From Verrucomicrobiota bacterium (GTDB lineage: Bacteria; Verrucomicrobiota; Verrucomicrobiia; Opitutales; Opitutaceae), in the NCBI GenBank assembly GCA_023399155.1, contig JAEWQP010000011.1:1-64000 (forward strand): DNA of 64,000 bases, written 5' to 3'. This document shows, piece after piece, positions 50,393 through 59,715 of this stretch. The notes below the pieces were generated by a model, which was not told the origin of the DNA, ran no database searches, and was given only the letters and a program-made list of their open reading frames with translations. Positions within the stretch are counted from its first letter, which is position 1, and the number at the start of each line of letters is the position of its first letter. The translations under genes were made by a program, and so were the position numbers.

Positions 50393-53300
50393 CTACTTCG
50401 CTTGCGCGGCGTCCGCGTTTCCCGATGCCTCGAAGGCCAACGCGTCAGCGGGCTCGGCGAGCCGCACGGTCGATGGCAGGTTGTCGAAGGTGCTCCAATC
50501 CGGGCCGCTGGATTCCGCGCCCGAAGGCCAGCGCACGCGGACCTGTCGCAGCGGATTGCCGACGGTTGAACCAAGGAACTGCGCCGCTGTCGATTGGCTG
50601 TAGTAGCCCGACCCGGCGTGCACATCGACGATGCGCGTGGAGCCATCGGAGTAGTCGCCGATCACGCGTGCGCCAATAGCCTGCGGATTTCCGGGCCGCC
50701 CCTGGAGCACGACGCGCACCGAACGCCGGCCCGCGATACCATGGTTGCGGAAGGCGAGCAGCGTGTCGTTGTTTCGCGACGCGAGAAGGTCCGGCCAGCC
50801 GTCGTCACCGAGATCGATCACGGCGAGCGCCTTGGCATCACCCGGGACGACGAGGCCGCTCTCCGCTGCTGGCACGGCCTGGAAACCGCCACGGCCGTCG
50901 CCGCGCAGGAACTGGCTCAGGCCGGCGTCGAAGCGGCCATGCGCGGCCGCAGGAGCGTGCGAGTTGTGCAGGACGTAAAGGTCGGCGCATCCATCCCCGT
51001 CGAAGTCGCCCGCGACGAGCCCGTTGGCCGGCGCGACCTGGGCGAGGCGCGGCCACGGCGCGAAACGATAGGTTCCCTCCGGGCCGCTCAAGAAGACGCC
51101 GCCCTGCAGCTGCGTGGCCTCCAAGCGCGTGGCGGCCGCGAGAGGCTCCGCGCCGAGGATATCCGGCAGCGCGGCGGCGGCGTAGTCATTGTTCCACCGG
51201 TAGCGCCGAAGCAGGGCGGGCAGGGCTGCGCCGAGGTCGGTGCGGCTGCGGCGGGGATAGAGCGTGTCGCCGTCATGGTACGCCTCGATGAGATCCGCGG
51301 CCGCGCGGCCCCCGAAGTTTCCGGCGAACAGCATCACGGGATGCGACGCGTCCCCGCGGTAGGGCGTGTTCAGGCCAAGGTTGCCCACGGCGAAATCCGG
51401 CCGCCCGTCGCCGTTGAAGTCCGCCGCGGCCAGCCCGCGCCACCAGCCCGTGCCGGCCGCGGTGAAGCCCGCGCGGTCCGACCAGTCCTCCAGGCGCTTG
51501 CCGTATTCGTTGTGAAAATACCGAACATGGCCCCATTCGAGCGCGACGAGCAGGTCGGGCCAGGTGTCGCCATCGACGTCGCTCCAGATCGCGCCCGTGA
51601 CCATGCCGACGGTGCGCAGAGCCGCGGCGACCTCGTCGGTCACGTCGGCGAAGCGCCCGCCTTGGTTGGCGAGCAGCGCGCTTTGCGGCGTGGCGGGGTA
51701 GCGTCCGGGCAGCAGGCGTCCGCCGAGGAAGACATCGAGCCGGCCGTCGCGGTCGAAGTCGGCGGCGCAGGCCGCCCCGGTGCTGATCGCGAGAGCGGGA
51801 ACGGTTCCCTCCGGCGCCGGCGCAAATCCGCCGTGTCCATCGCCCCAATACAGCCGGGGCTGGTAGTCCTCGGCCCCGTCGGGCTGGCTCGCGCCGCCGG
51901 CGGCGACCAGCAGGTCGGGGTGTCCGTCGCCGGAGGCGTCGAAGACCAGCACCGGCCCGTCGTTCATCCACGGCGGCGAAGCCAGCGATTGCGGCGTCGC
52001 CGATTTCCAGGTCTCGCGGTCTTCGCTCGCAGCGATGCGGAGCGGATCGAGGGTGGTGCCGCCGATGACCACGCTGTCGCGTCCCTGGCCATGGAGGTCC
52101 CCGACGGCGATGGCGGGCCCGCGACGATTGAACGAGGCGGGCAGGAGGCGCTGATCGAGGAACTCGTCATAGGGCTCCTCGCGCGCGATGGAATTGAGCT
52201 TCGCGGCGGCTCCGATCTCGGTGAACTGCGGCTGCGACGGCGCCTCGAGCACTTCGGCGGGGCCGGACCGTGGTTCGGTGAGGATGAGCCGCTGGTCGGC
52301 GGCGATATTTTCCACAGTCTGCACGACTCCGCTCGGCCAGCGCACAGAAAGCCGCCGGATGGTCGTGTCGTCGCCGATGCCGAAATGGACGATTGGTTCG
52401 CTGCTCGACATGAACCCGCGTGCGAGGCCGAGCAGGCGCACCTGCACACCGGAGGCGCTTTCCAGCGTGACTTTCGCGCCGATGCCGTGGGGATTGGACT
52501 GGGTGCCGCGAAGCACGCAGACCACGCGGTGTCCGGTGTCGCTGTCGTTGCGCAGCACCGTGACGCCCGCGCGGTAGTTGCCGTAGACGAGGTCCAGGTC
52601 GCCGTCGCCGTCGAGGTCGCCGAGAGCGGAGCCGAAGCTCACGCCGGTGTGGTCGAGTCCCCATGCGGCCGATACGTTCTCGAACCTCAGTTCGCCGAGG
52701 TTGCGGAAGGCGAGGTTGCTCTCGGCGAGTTCCGCGCTGTTGCGCACGACCTGTCCGCCGGCGGCCGGGCTGCCGGCCATCATGCGTTTGGAGATGAGGT
52801 CCTGGTTGTGGATTTCCCGGTACATGCCGTTCGTCACGTGCAGGTCGAGCCGGCCGTCGTTGTCGAGGTCCTCCCAGCGCGGCGACCACGTCCAGTCGGT
52901 CGCGGCGAGCCCGGCGAGGTGGGCGGCCTCGATGCAGCGTCCCGTGCCGGTGTTGAGGAAAAGCGTGCTGTAGGGAAACTGCCGGACCTCGGCGCTGCCC
53001 TCGGCCGGAGGCTTCATCCTCGCACGCGTCTCGGCCATGGTGCGCTGGTCCTTGACGTGGGTGGTCGCCGCCATGTCGGCGACGAGCAGGTCGATGCGCC
53101 CGTCGTTGTCGACGTCGCCCATGTCCGATCCCATGGAGGAATACGGCACCGAAGGCACGGCGCCGGCGATGATGTTCGTGAACGTGCCGTCTCCATTGTT
53201 GCGGTACAACGCATCGGCTACGGCGAAATCGTTCGCGACGTAGAGGTCGGGCCACCCGTCGTCGTCGAAGTCCAGCCAGAGCGCGGAGTTGCCGTGGGTC

Positions 53301-54268
53301 GGTGCCGGGCCCACGCCCGACTGGTCGGTGACGTCGGTGAACGTGCCGTCGCGGTTGTTGCGGTAGAGGCGATCGCGCTGGCCCTCGGGCGCGGCCGTGG
53401 CGTCGAGCACGTTGGTCTGCACGAAAGCGTCGAGCCAGCCGTCCCGGTCGTAGTCGCCGAACGCGGCCATGATGCTGGCGTCCTTCAGGTCCAGCCCGGC
53501 AGCCTGCGCCTGCTCCAGGAACGTGCCGTCGCCCTGGTTTATGTAGAGTCGGTTCGGCGCGTTGAAGCGGCACAGGTAGATGTCGAGCCAGCCGTCGTTG
53601 TTCACGTCGGCGAAGGTCGCGCCCTGCTTCCAGATGCGGGCAGCCGCGGCATCGTCACCGACGCCCGCCGCCTCCGTTACATCCTCGAAGCGCCATTCAC
53701 CCAGGTTGCGAAAGAGCCGGCAGCTCTCGGTCTTGCTGACGGTAAACAGGTCGGGCCGGCCATCGCCGTCGTAGTCGCCGATGGCGATGCCGGTGCCGAT
53801 CCCGCCGAGGTCGAACTCGCGCGAGCGCCGTCCCCACATTTCCGGGTCGGCGTAATTGTTTTCAGTGCGGATGCCTGATTCCTCCGGTGCGACGGGCGCG
53901 AAGAGAGTGGCGCCGCGGGGACCGGAGCGGTTTGCGAGCGGCTGCGTCTGGAGGCCATCCTGGGCGGATGCGGAGCCGGCGAAGGACAGACCCGCGACGA
54001 ATGCCAGCACGCCGGCTCCGCCGCTCCTCAGGTAGGGCGAGGCCTCCGGCCGAGCCGCGAACGCGGGACGATGTGCGCACAGTGTCTCCGCGTCACGAGC
54101 ACGTGAATACGGATCGGCGCCCGGGGTTCTCTGCCGCGGCGCCCGGACACGAGCCCGCGAGCTTCGGCTCGGCCGGAGGCCTCGCCCTACCAGGGACAGC
54201 AGTGCAGGATGCATCGAGGGGAGCGACATCGGTTCGATTCTGCGCGAGTCTCGCGGGAGCGCCGTCAC
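50393..54268 (-). CDS. Double-length FG-GAP/ASPIC-UnbV protein
   Basis: 1291 residues with two full CRTAC1-like halves. The first half has FG-GAP motifs (DYDGDGRPDLF, DVNNDGWLDIY, DFDDDGWPDLY, DVDNDGRIDLL, DLDGDGDLDLV) and ends in an ASPIC domain (VVCVLRGTQSNPHGIGAKV...VHFGIG...LSVRWPSGVVQ). The second half repeats the pattern (DASGDGHPDLL, DFDRDGRLDVF, DVDGDTWPDLL, DFNGDGRPDFA, DFDGDGCADLY) and ends in another ASPIC-like domain (VRVRWPSGAES). The signal core is GVLAFVAGLSFAGSASA at about residue 88; residues about 26-80 come from a palindromic element. The GTG start at 54268 overlaps the upstream stop in GTGA; ATG at 54229 is an alternative. Confidence 0.85.
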   Translation of the reverse strand: MTALPRDSRRIEPMSLPSMHPALLSLVGRGLRPSRSSRARVRAPRQRTPGADPYSRARDAETLCAHRPAFAARPEASPYLRSGGAGVLAFVAGLSFAGSASAQDGLQTQPLANRSGPRGATLFAPVAPEESGIRTENNYADPEMWGRRSREFDLGGIGTGIAIGDYDGDGRPDLFTVSKTESCRLFRNLGEWRFEDVTEAAGVGDDAAAARIWKQGATFADVNNDGWLDIYLCRFNAPNRLYINQGDGTFLEQAQAAGLDLKDASIMAAFGDYDRDGWLDAFVQTNVLDATAAPEGQRDRLYRNNRDGTFTDVTDQSGVGPAPTHGNSALWLDFDDDGWPDLYVANDFAVADALYRNNGDGTFTNIIAGAVPSVPYSSMGSDMGDVDNDGRIDLLVADMAATTHVKDQRTMAETRARMKPPAEGSAEVRQFPYSTLFLNTGTGRCIEAAHLAGLAATDWTWSPRWEDLDNDGRLDLHVTNGMYREIHNQDLISKRMMAGSPAAGGQVVRNSAELAESNLAFRNLGELRFENVSAAWGLDHTGVSFGSALGDLDGDGDLDLVYGNYRAGVTVLRNDSDTGHRVVCVLRGTQSNPHGIGAKVTLESASGVQVRLLGLARGFMSSSEPIVHFGIGDDTTIRRLSVRWPSGVVQTVENIAADQRLILTEPRSGPAEVLEAPSQPQFTEIGAAAKLNSIAREEPYDEFLDQRLLPASFNRRGPAIAVGDLHGQGRDSVVIGGTTLDPLRIAASEDRETWKSATPQSLASPPWMNDGPVLVFDASGDGHPDLLVAAGGASQPDGAEDYQPRLYWGDGHGGFAPAPEGTVPALAISTGAACAADFDRDGRLDVFLGGRLLPGRYPATPQSALLANQGGRFADVTDEVAAALRTVGMVTGAIWSDVDGDTWPDLLVALEWGHVRYFHNEYGKRLEDWSDRAGFTAAGTGWWRGLAAADFNGDGRPDFAVGNLGLNTPYRGDASHPVMLFAGNFGGRAAADLIEAYHDGDTLYPRRSRTDLGAALPALLRRYRWNNDYAAAALPDILGAEPLAAATRLEATQLQGGVFLSGPEGTYRFAPWPRLAQVAPANGLVAGDFDGDGCADLYVLHNSHAPAAAHGRFDAGLSQFLRGDGRGGFQAVPAAESGLVVPGDAKALAVIDLGDDGWPDLLASRNNDTLLAFRNHGIAGRRSVRVVLQGRPGNPQAIGARVIGDYSDGSTRIVDVHAGSGYYSQSTAAQFLGSTVGNPLRQVRVRWPSGAESSGPDWSTFDNLPSTVRLAEPADALAFEASGNADAAQAK
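54031..54191. repeat. Palindromic element, family 1 copy E (inside a signal-peptide n-region)
   Basis: Perfect 26-base inverted arms: GGTAGGGCGAGGCCTCCGGC+CGAGCC (54031-54056) and its exact inverse (54166-54191), with a 109-base centre. On the minus strand it encodes VGRGLRPSR...ARPEASPY in frame with the downstream signal core. Confidence 0.92.
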
Positions 54269-57200
54269 GGCACCTGCCGGAGTTCGCCGCCGGGGTTCGG
54301 CACCACCGGGGCGATCCAGCGCGTATTGTATTTCTGGATCCAGGAGTCGTCGAGGTGTGCCGGGCGCGGCTGCCGGCCGTAGAGCTGGTCGTCCATGCCA
54401 TGGAACGGCAGGGGCTCGACCTGCCAGCCGTGTTTCACATGGAAATCGGCGTCCTTGTCCCAGCCGACGGTGTGCAGGAAGAAGCTGCGCGTGATGCCGG
54501 GCTCGATCGGTGGAAGCCGGGCGGCGTCAAACCAGAGCGCGACCTCGTCGCCCGCCGCGAGGAGGGCGAGCCTGTCGTCGCGGTCGGCGATGAGCTCGTC
54601 GACCGGGCCGTAACGGGTGACCCAGCCGCCGGGCGTGCGGTCCCATGGCGGGACCGGTGAGACCTCGTCGTAGATCGGCGTGAGCGGGATGGATTCCGGC
54701 AGATCGGCGCGCCGGCCGTAGCCATGCCAGCGCAGGTCCGTGCGATCCGCCGCGAGGTGATGCTCCCGCGAGCCGGCCGAGGCGGATCGTTCGCAAAGCT
54801 GGGCGCTATCCCAGTAGATCTCAAACGCGGTGGAAAGCCGCAGGCGCCGCGCGTCGGACGGCAGCCTGCCGGCGAGGTCCACGAGGATCGTCTTTGTCTT
54901 TCCGGCCGGCGTGCCGACGACGACGTCGACCGGCTGCCAGCTGCCGTCCGCGCGCTCCACCTCGAGGACCGGGAAGGGGAAGGGCAGGGTCGGGTCGATC
55001 GAGCCCGAGATGTTTGCCATGCCGCCGCCGAAGCGTATCCAGCCGGTCAATGCGAGGACGAGCGGACGGGAGGAGTCGAGGGGACCAAAATCCAGCGTGA
55101 CCGAGTACGGCTCCGCGAGCCCGCGGACCTGGGCCCGGCGCAGCTGGACGGGCGCGACCATCTGCTGGTCGACCGCCGCGAGCAGGGCGGTCACGTCCAG
55201 GCCGTCGCTGCGGTCCGCGCGGCGCGGCGACGCGATCGGATGCAGGGTCCAGAGTTCGTGGACGGGGAACGGCGGGCCGGGCAGCATCTTGCTCGTCGGA
55301 TGCACGACGGTCTCCTGCGGATGGTCGACCGCGATCAGGTGCGCCTCGTCGAGGTAGAGTATCTCGCGCAGTTCCTCCGTGATGCGGATCTCGTAGAAGC
55401 CGTCGCGCGGCTGGAATGTCGTGGTGTCGCCGAGCGCGAGGAGTTCCTCGGGGTCGGCGGTGACGACCATGCGCTCGTTCATCGGAAGGCCGAGGGGCGC
55501 GGCGCCGAGAAAATCGGTCACGAACCGGAAGCGCGTGCCGTCCCAGACATACAGATACGGACACGAGCCGGCGGGCAGTGTCGGCTCGGTGACGGTGTGA
55601 GTCTCCCGGCCCACGGGCACGTCGACCTGCGCCGTCGAGAGGTCGAACCAGTGCACCTTGAGCGCATCGAGCCGGGTGTGCGGGCCGACGCCGATTTCCA
55701 TGGGAATGCGACGCACCGTTCGGCTGGTGCGCCAGTCGCCGGCAATCAGCTCGACGCGCACGCCGAGGGAGCTGGTGTTCGATCGGTTGCCCGCGAGCCG
55801 GAGCTTCAGCTGTCCGTTTTCGTTGCCCCCGCCGTTGCGCCAGAACCGGACACCCGCAGCCGAGGCGGTCACCAGATCGGTGTCGCCATCGCCGTCAAAA
55901 TCCGCCGCGACGACCTCCTCGACGGGTCCGGCCTGGTCGAGGGCGAGATCGGAGGTCGTATCCACAAAGCCCGCATGCCCCCGGTTGCGCCAGACACGAA
56001 GGCCGGCCGTGCCGGAGGCGAGAACGTCGAGCCAGCCGTCGTTGTCATAATCGACGAGGTGCAGGGCGGCGACGCTGAAGCCTTCCAGCGGGATGGAACG
56101 GCGCTCGGCGCGTTCGCGGTCGACGATCTCAAGGGCGGCTGGCGTGGCGACGACCGCCTCAAGGCGGAGGTCGTTGTCGAGGTCACCGAACTCCATCACC
56201 GCACCGGCCGGCCAATCGGCGGTGAGTTCCGTTGCGGTGAAGGCTGCGGCGCGCCGCTTGGCGAAACCTGCCGGCGCGGCGTCGGTTCGGGCGACGAACA
56301 GGCCGGGAAGGCCCTCGTTGCCCCAGTCGGCCGTCAAGGCTTGCGCGGCACCCGGCAGTTCGCGGGGCAGGCCGGATTCGTTCCAGGTGCCGTCGAAGTA
56401 GAAGTTGCCGAGATTGCGGTGGATGGCGAGGCCGGCGCCGTCGGCCTGGATCGTGACGAGATCGAGATTGCCGCTGAAGTTGAGATCGGCGAGCAGGCCG
56501 CCGCTGGCCCGCAGGCCCTCGAGGCCGACGGCGCGTGTGGCGTCACGCACGCGGCCTTGCGCGTAGAATTTGAATACGCGGGAGTCGTTTTCGCCGAGCA
56601 CGACCACGTCGTCGAAGCCGTCGTTGTCGAGGTCGCCGGTCAGCGCGGTCCGGTAGGACCCATCGGCCGGGGTGCGTACGGGGCGTCCAAGGGCGGAAAA
56701 GGCGCCCGCGCGGTTGTCGAGCAGGGTGAATCCGCCACCGCTGTCGCGCACGAAGAGGCTGGGGCGGCCATCGCGATCGTAGTCGATCACGGCAAGGGGT
56801 CCGCGGATGGCCGCGGCGGATTCGCCGAAGACCGCGGGGGTGTCGTCCGTGAAGCGCACGGGAATGCCGGGGATGGCGGGCTGGGCGAGGACAAACGGGG
56901 CCAGGGGTTCGGTGTGCTTGCAGCGCTCGAGTGCCGCCACCGTGACCTGGGGGGCGGGGGATTGACTCATGATGCGCTGGTGTTCCTGCAGCGCGCGCGT
57001 CGCCTCATCCGTCCGCCCGGCCCGGCGGTAGAGCCGGCTGAGCTGGAAGTGGGCGGAGGGGTGGCCCGGCGCGGCGCCGATGACACTCTCGAAGAGGCGG
57101 ATGGCCTCGTCGATGTGTCCGAGCTCCTGGTGCGCCATGCCCGTCTGAAAATCGAGCGCGGGAATGCCGGGTTCGATCCGCCATGAGTGCTGGAAGGCCT

Positions 57201-57588
57201 CGGCGGCGGGCGCGGGCTGGTTCTGCCGCAGGAGGGCGCAGCCCAGGAGGTAATGGGCGGCCGCGCTGTTGGGCTCGAGGTCGATGACCTGGCGGCTCAT
57301 CGCGGCGGACGGCGCGGGCTCATTGGCGAGCAGGTGTGCATTGGCGAGATTGAGCCGGACGTCGATGCTCTCCGGTGAGAGTCGCAGCGCCTGCGTGTAG
57401 AGATCGATCGCGCCGGCGGCATCGCCGTTCTGCAGGAGGCCGTTGCCACGGTTCATCAGTTGCGTGAACTCCACCGAGGCCGGGCCGGACGCGGTGGCTG
57501 CGCCCGGGCGGGAGCGCACGGCAACGAGCGCGATGGCCGCCGCAACGACGAGCAGGGCAGCAAGTATCAGGGGCAGGCGCTTGGACAT
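54265..57588 (-). CDS. TPR + FG-GAP/ASPIC-UnbV membrane-anchored protein with C-terminal module
   Basis: 1107 residues. N-terminal anchor (MSKRLPLILAALLVVAAAIA) without lipobox; TPRs (RGNGLLQNGDAAGAIDLYT, AAAHYLLGCALLRQNQPAPA, GMAHQELGHIDEAIRLF) over about residues 45-210; FG-GAP-like repeats (DYDRDGRPSLF, DLDNDGFDDVV, DYDNDGWLDVL, DFDGDGDTDLV); an ASPIC-like part; and the shared C-terminal module from CPYLYVWDGTRFRFVTDF, with FYEIRITEELREILYLDEAH and AVDHPQET. It is the paralogue of the lipoprotein at 34397-37801, the two standing near the two ends of the exported-protein region. It is coupled (GTGA) to the next gene. Confidence 0.85.
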   Translation of the reverse strand: MSKRLPLILAALLVVAAAIALVAVRSRPGAATASGPASVEFTQLMNRGNGLLQNGDAAGAIDLYTQALRLSPESIDVRLNLANAHLLANEPAPSAAMSRQVIDLEPNSAAAHYLLGCALLRQNQPAPAAEAFQHSWRIEPGIPALDFQTGMAHQELGHIDEAIRLFESVIGAAPGHPSAHFQLSRLYRRAGRTDEATRALQEHQRIMSQSPAPQVTVAALERCKHTEPLAPFVLAQPAIPGIPVRFTDDTPAVFGESAAAIRGPLAVIDYDRDGRPSLFVRDSGGGFTLLDNRAGAFSALGRPVRTPADGSYRTALTGDLDNDGFDDVVVLGENDSRVFKFYAQGRVRDATRAVGLEGLRASGGLLADLNFSGNLDLVTIQADGAGLAIHRNLGNFYFDGTWNESGLPRELPGAAQALTADWGNEGLPGLFVARTDAAPAGFAKRRAAAFTATELTADWPAGAVMEFGDLDNDLRLEAVVATPAALEIVDRERAERRSIPLEGFSVAALHLVDYDNDGWLDVLASGTAGLRVWRNRGHAGFVDTTSDLALDQAGPVEEVVAADFDGDGDTDLVTASAAGVRFWRNGGGNENGQLKLRLAGNRSNTSSLGVRVELIAGDWRTSRTVRRIPMEIGVGPHTRLDALKVHWFDLSTAQVDVPVGRETHTVTEPTLPAGSCPYLYVWDGTRFRFVTDFLGAAPLGLPMNERMVVTADPEELLALGDTTTFQPRDGFYEIRITEELREILYLDEAHLIAVDHPQETVVHPTSKMLPGPPFPVHELWTLHPIASPRRADRSDGLDVTALLAAVDQQMVAPVQLRRAQVRGLAEPYSVTLDFGPLDSSRPLVLALTGWIRFGGGMANISGSIDPTLPFPFPVLEVERADGSWQPVDVVVGTPAGKTKTILVDLAGRLPSDARRLRLSTAFEIYWDSAQLCERSASAGSREHHLAADRTDLRWHGYGRRADLPESIPLTPIYDEVSPVPPWDRTPGGWVTRYGPVDELIADRDDRLALLAAGDEVALWFDAARLPPIEPGITRSFFLHTVGWDKDADFHVKHGWQVEPLPFHGMDDQLYGRQPRPAHLDDSWIQKYNTRWIAPVVPNPGGELRQVP

Positions 57589-57927
57589 GGTACGGGTGCT
57601 AGTGGAGAGCCCGCGGTTCGACAACGCTTCATTGGCGGGCCGGCGGGCGCGGAGCCCCCTTGCGCGCGGGACGGTCGGCGCCGGGAGGCTGCGCAACGCG
57701 GTGAGGCGGGCGTGGCGTAATCAGGAGGCGGGTACATGGTGGTCCGCGACGGGAGGGGAGCATCCGTCGGGGGGTGGACGGATGCGCCGAGAGGATGTCC
57801 GGGGACCGGCGCTGGGAGACGGAAAAGGGGCGAATCGCCGCAAACCCGTGGCCAGCTGCGGCGCGCCTGAAAAGCCGGCGTTCCCGCACGCCTGTTTCGC
57901 TTCGTCATCGGCGGTTCGGGCGATTGC

Positions 57928-58089
57928 GTGGCGCATCCGCTCGGTCGTGCTTTTTCGGATACCCGGGACGTTGAGCCCTTCGCGCCGTGTCCGGATTGCC
58001 GCGAGGCGCGACGTGCGCGGCTCGAGGCGATCAACCTCACGCAGCAGGATCTGCCGCCCGTGCGCTGTGCCGCCTTCGGGGTTGGCTGA
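57928..58089 (+). CDS. Possible small Cys-containing protein (low confidence)
   Basis: A GTG-started frame of 53 codons encoding a peptide with APCPDCREARRARLEAINLT followed by QQDLPPVRC. The CxxC and a later Cys suggest a metal-binding mini-protein, and the segment has a more protein-like composition than the other frames here. There is no clear ribosome site, and third-position G+C is lower than in neighbouring genes. It may be chance or a gene remnant. Confidence 0.2.
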   Translation: MAHPLGRAFSDTRDVEPFAPCPDCREARRARLEAINLTQQDLPPVRCAAFGVG

Positions 58090-58265
58090 TCGGGAACGGC
58101 GCGATCTCCCGAGCGATGTGCCGATGCGGGCGCCGGGTTGGCGGGCCATTCCGAGCGGATTCGGGCCCGGCGATGCGCTGATGCCCGGGGCTTCCGAGTT
58201 CCTGTGTTCGTGCTGACGAACGAGGTGCGGAGTGTTGTCTAGCCTCAGCCCAGCTTACTCATGCC

Positions 58266-58298
58266 CCCAATCGTTGGTGTAGACCCAATCGTTGGTGT
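58266..58298. repeat. Two direct repeats of CCCAATCGTTGGTGT beside tRNA-Asn
   Basis: Fifteen-base copies at 58266-58280 and 58284-58298 are separated by 3 bases. Each contains the small palindrome CCAATCGTTGG. They lie 20 bp beyond the tRNA 3' end and could be a termination or processing signal, or a remnant attachment site. Confidence 0.5.
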
Positions 58299-58317
58299 GA
58301 TCCCCTCGGGGCGCAAA

Positions 58318-58392
<75 letters not shown>

Positions 58393-58479
58393 GTGGAAAG
58401 GCGACCGAGAAAGAAACCGCGCCCGCTATTGTCAACACCGGATCCGGCGGACCGTCGCATTTTCCGTCCATCCCAGGCC

Positions 58480-59349
58480 TCACACGCCCTGGGCGGAATG
58501 CCTCCGGATGAAGTCGACCATGAGCGCCGTGGCCGCGGACGCGTGGGTTTCCAGCAGCAGGTGTCCGGCGTCGAGGATGTGGGCTTCCATCCTGGGCAGT
58601 GACCGCATCCAGGAAAGCACTTCGGCCAGATCGAAAAACACGTCGTGCCTTCCCCAGAGCAGGAGGGACGGGGGCTGCCATTGCTTCAAGTACTCGGCGA
58701 GGACGGCGAAGCGCGCGACGTGGCTTCCATAGTCCGCGATGAGCGCCCGCTGTGTATCCATCCGGCCAGGCAGCGACATGACTCGCCAGTCGTCCAGCCA
58801 GCGCTCCGCCGGGATGCGCGCGGCCACGTCGGGTGGAACCCCGGCGATATACTGGTCACGCGTTCCCTCGAGGGTGAGATGCTGGGTCGCCGCGGCCTCG
58901 TTCTCGGGAGTCGGTTGCGACCAGAAGGCCTGAGTCTGGGCCCAGGCCGGACCGAGACCCGTCGGGTGGGCGTTGGCATTCTGGATGATCAGGCCGAGCA
59001 CCTGCGCGGGCGACTCCAGGGCGAGATGGAAACCGACGGGAGCCCCGAAGTCGTGAAGATAGATGTAGCGCGGGCCCACGTGGAGCCGGTCAAGCAGCTC
59101 CGCGATCGCCTCGCCGAGCGCGCGAAACGACGCCTTGGGCAGGACGTCCGACTCGCCAAAGCCCGGCAGATCGGGCGCGATCACGAAGGCGGCCTGCGAG
59201 AGCCCGGGCACGACGCCGCTGAACATCCTCGCGGAGTTGGGAAACCCGTGCAGGAGCAGCACTGCCGGTGTGGATCGCTCGCCCGCGGTCATGAACGACA
59301 GCTCGGTTCCGCCAGACAGGCGCAAGCGTTGTCGCGTGGGCGCATGCAT
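58480..59349 (-). CDS. Alpha/beta hydrolase (haloalkane dehalogenase/epoxide hydrolase branch)
   Basis: 289 residues. Oxyanion-hole motif LLLHGFPNSARMF, nucleophile elbow YLHDFGAPVG with Asp as nucleophile, an acid near GRHDVFFD and the catalytic His in LDAGHLLLE. Asp at the elbow points to epoxide hydrolase or haloalkane dehalogenase chemistry rather than esterase. A cap domain (about residues 130-210, AFWSQPTPENEAAATQHLT) is present. No signal peptide; substrate unknown. It is divergent from rplY. Confidence 0.88.
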   Translation of the reverse strand: MHAPTRQRLRLSGGTELSFMTAGERSTPAVLLLHGFPNSARMFSGVVPGLSQAAFVIAPDLPGFGESDVLPKASFRALGEAIAELLDRLHVGPRYIYLHDFGAPVGFHLALESPAQVLGLIIQNANAHPTGLGPAWAQTQAFWSQPTPENEAAATQHLTLEGTRDQYIAGVPPDVAARIPAERWLDDWRVMSLPGRMDTQRALIADYGSHVARFAVLAEYLKQWQPPSLLLWGRHDVFFDLAEVLSWMRSLPRMEAHILDAGHLLLETHASAATALMVDFIRRHSAQGV

Positions 59350-59715
59350 TTCCAGGCTCCTCGTGCGATCGCGGACGACCGCGCCGTGAGTATCTGGACG
59401 GCAGCGGGCTTTTCAACTCGCGACGCTTCATGGACGGGCTGTGCACGCAGGTCTGACTTGTTGCCGACCGCCCTCGGTCGGGTGCGGCCGGCGCGGGTGG
59501 CGCCATTCCCCGCGGGCGGCCGTGGCTCTCGCCGACGGGGCGACGCCCAAGCACGGTCGGTCGGCCGCACCCAGGTGGCCCACACTATCCCGCGCGGTGG
59601 AACCTTGTTGCAGCACCTTCTTCATTTTCCCGAAAGTTCAAAGATTTGGTTGATTTCGGGTGGGGCGGTTCTTAGACCCAACCCCTTTTTCTCTCGTCAC
59701 CATTTCGGTACAGCC
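59350..59715. promoter_or_regulatory. Divergent region and possible structured leader of rplY
   Basis: 366 bases between the hydrolase gene and rplY. CCCGAA (59629-59634) can pair with TTCGGG (59655-59660), while GGGT (59658-59661) can instead pair with ACCC (59676-59679), so two exclusive folds are possible shortly before the rplY start. No consensus promoter or clear terminator was found. Confidence 0.3.

Larger units (their letters stand above)
57589..58317. other. Gene-poor stretch between the exported-protein region and tRNA-Asn
   Basis: 729 bases with several overlapping open frames but none with signal peptide, conserved-looking motifs or a convincing ribosome site. The best candidate is a short frame at 57928-58089. 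The promoter of the minus-strand gene at 57588 should lie at its left end. Confidence 0.4.

Noticed and set aside
50594..53878. 1094-codon open frame antisense to the double CRTAC1-type gene
   Set aside because: G+C-rich third positions of the minus-strand gene keep the antisense frame open; its translation is Arg/Val/Gly/Asp-rich with no motifs or signal.
54724..57186. 820-codon open frame antisense to the TPR/FG-GAP gene
   Set aside because: The minus strand shows TPRs, FG-GAP motifs and a start/stop overlap with its neighbour; the antisense frame shows none.
58266..58298. Interpretation of the two 15-base repeats as a CRISPR array
   Set aside because: Only two copies, separated by 3 bases, with no spacers of CRISPR length and no cas genes.
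58645..59715. N-terminal extension of rplY by over 350 codons
   Set aside because: It would lie antisense to the alpha/beta hydrolase; L25 homology begins exactly at the ATG at 59716.
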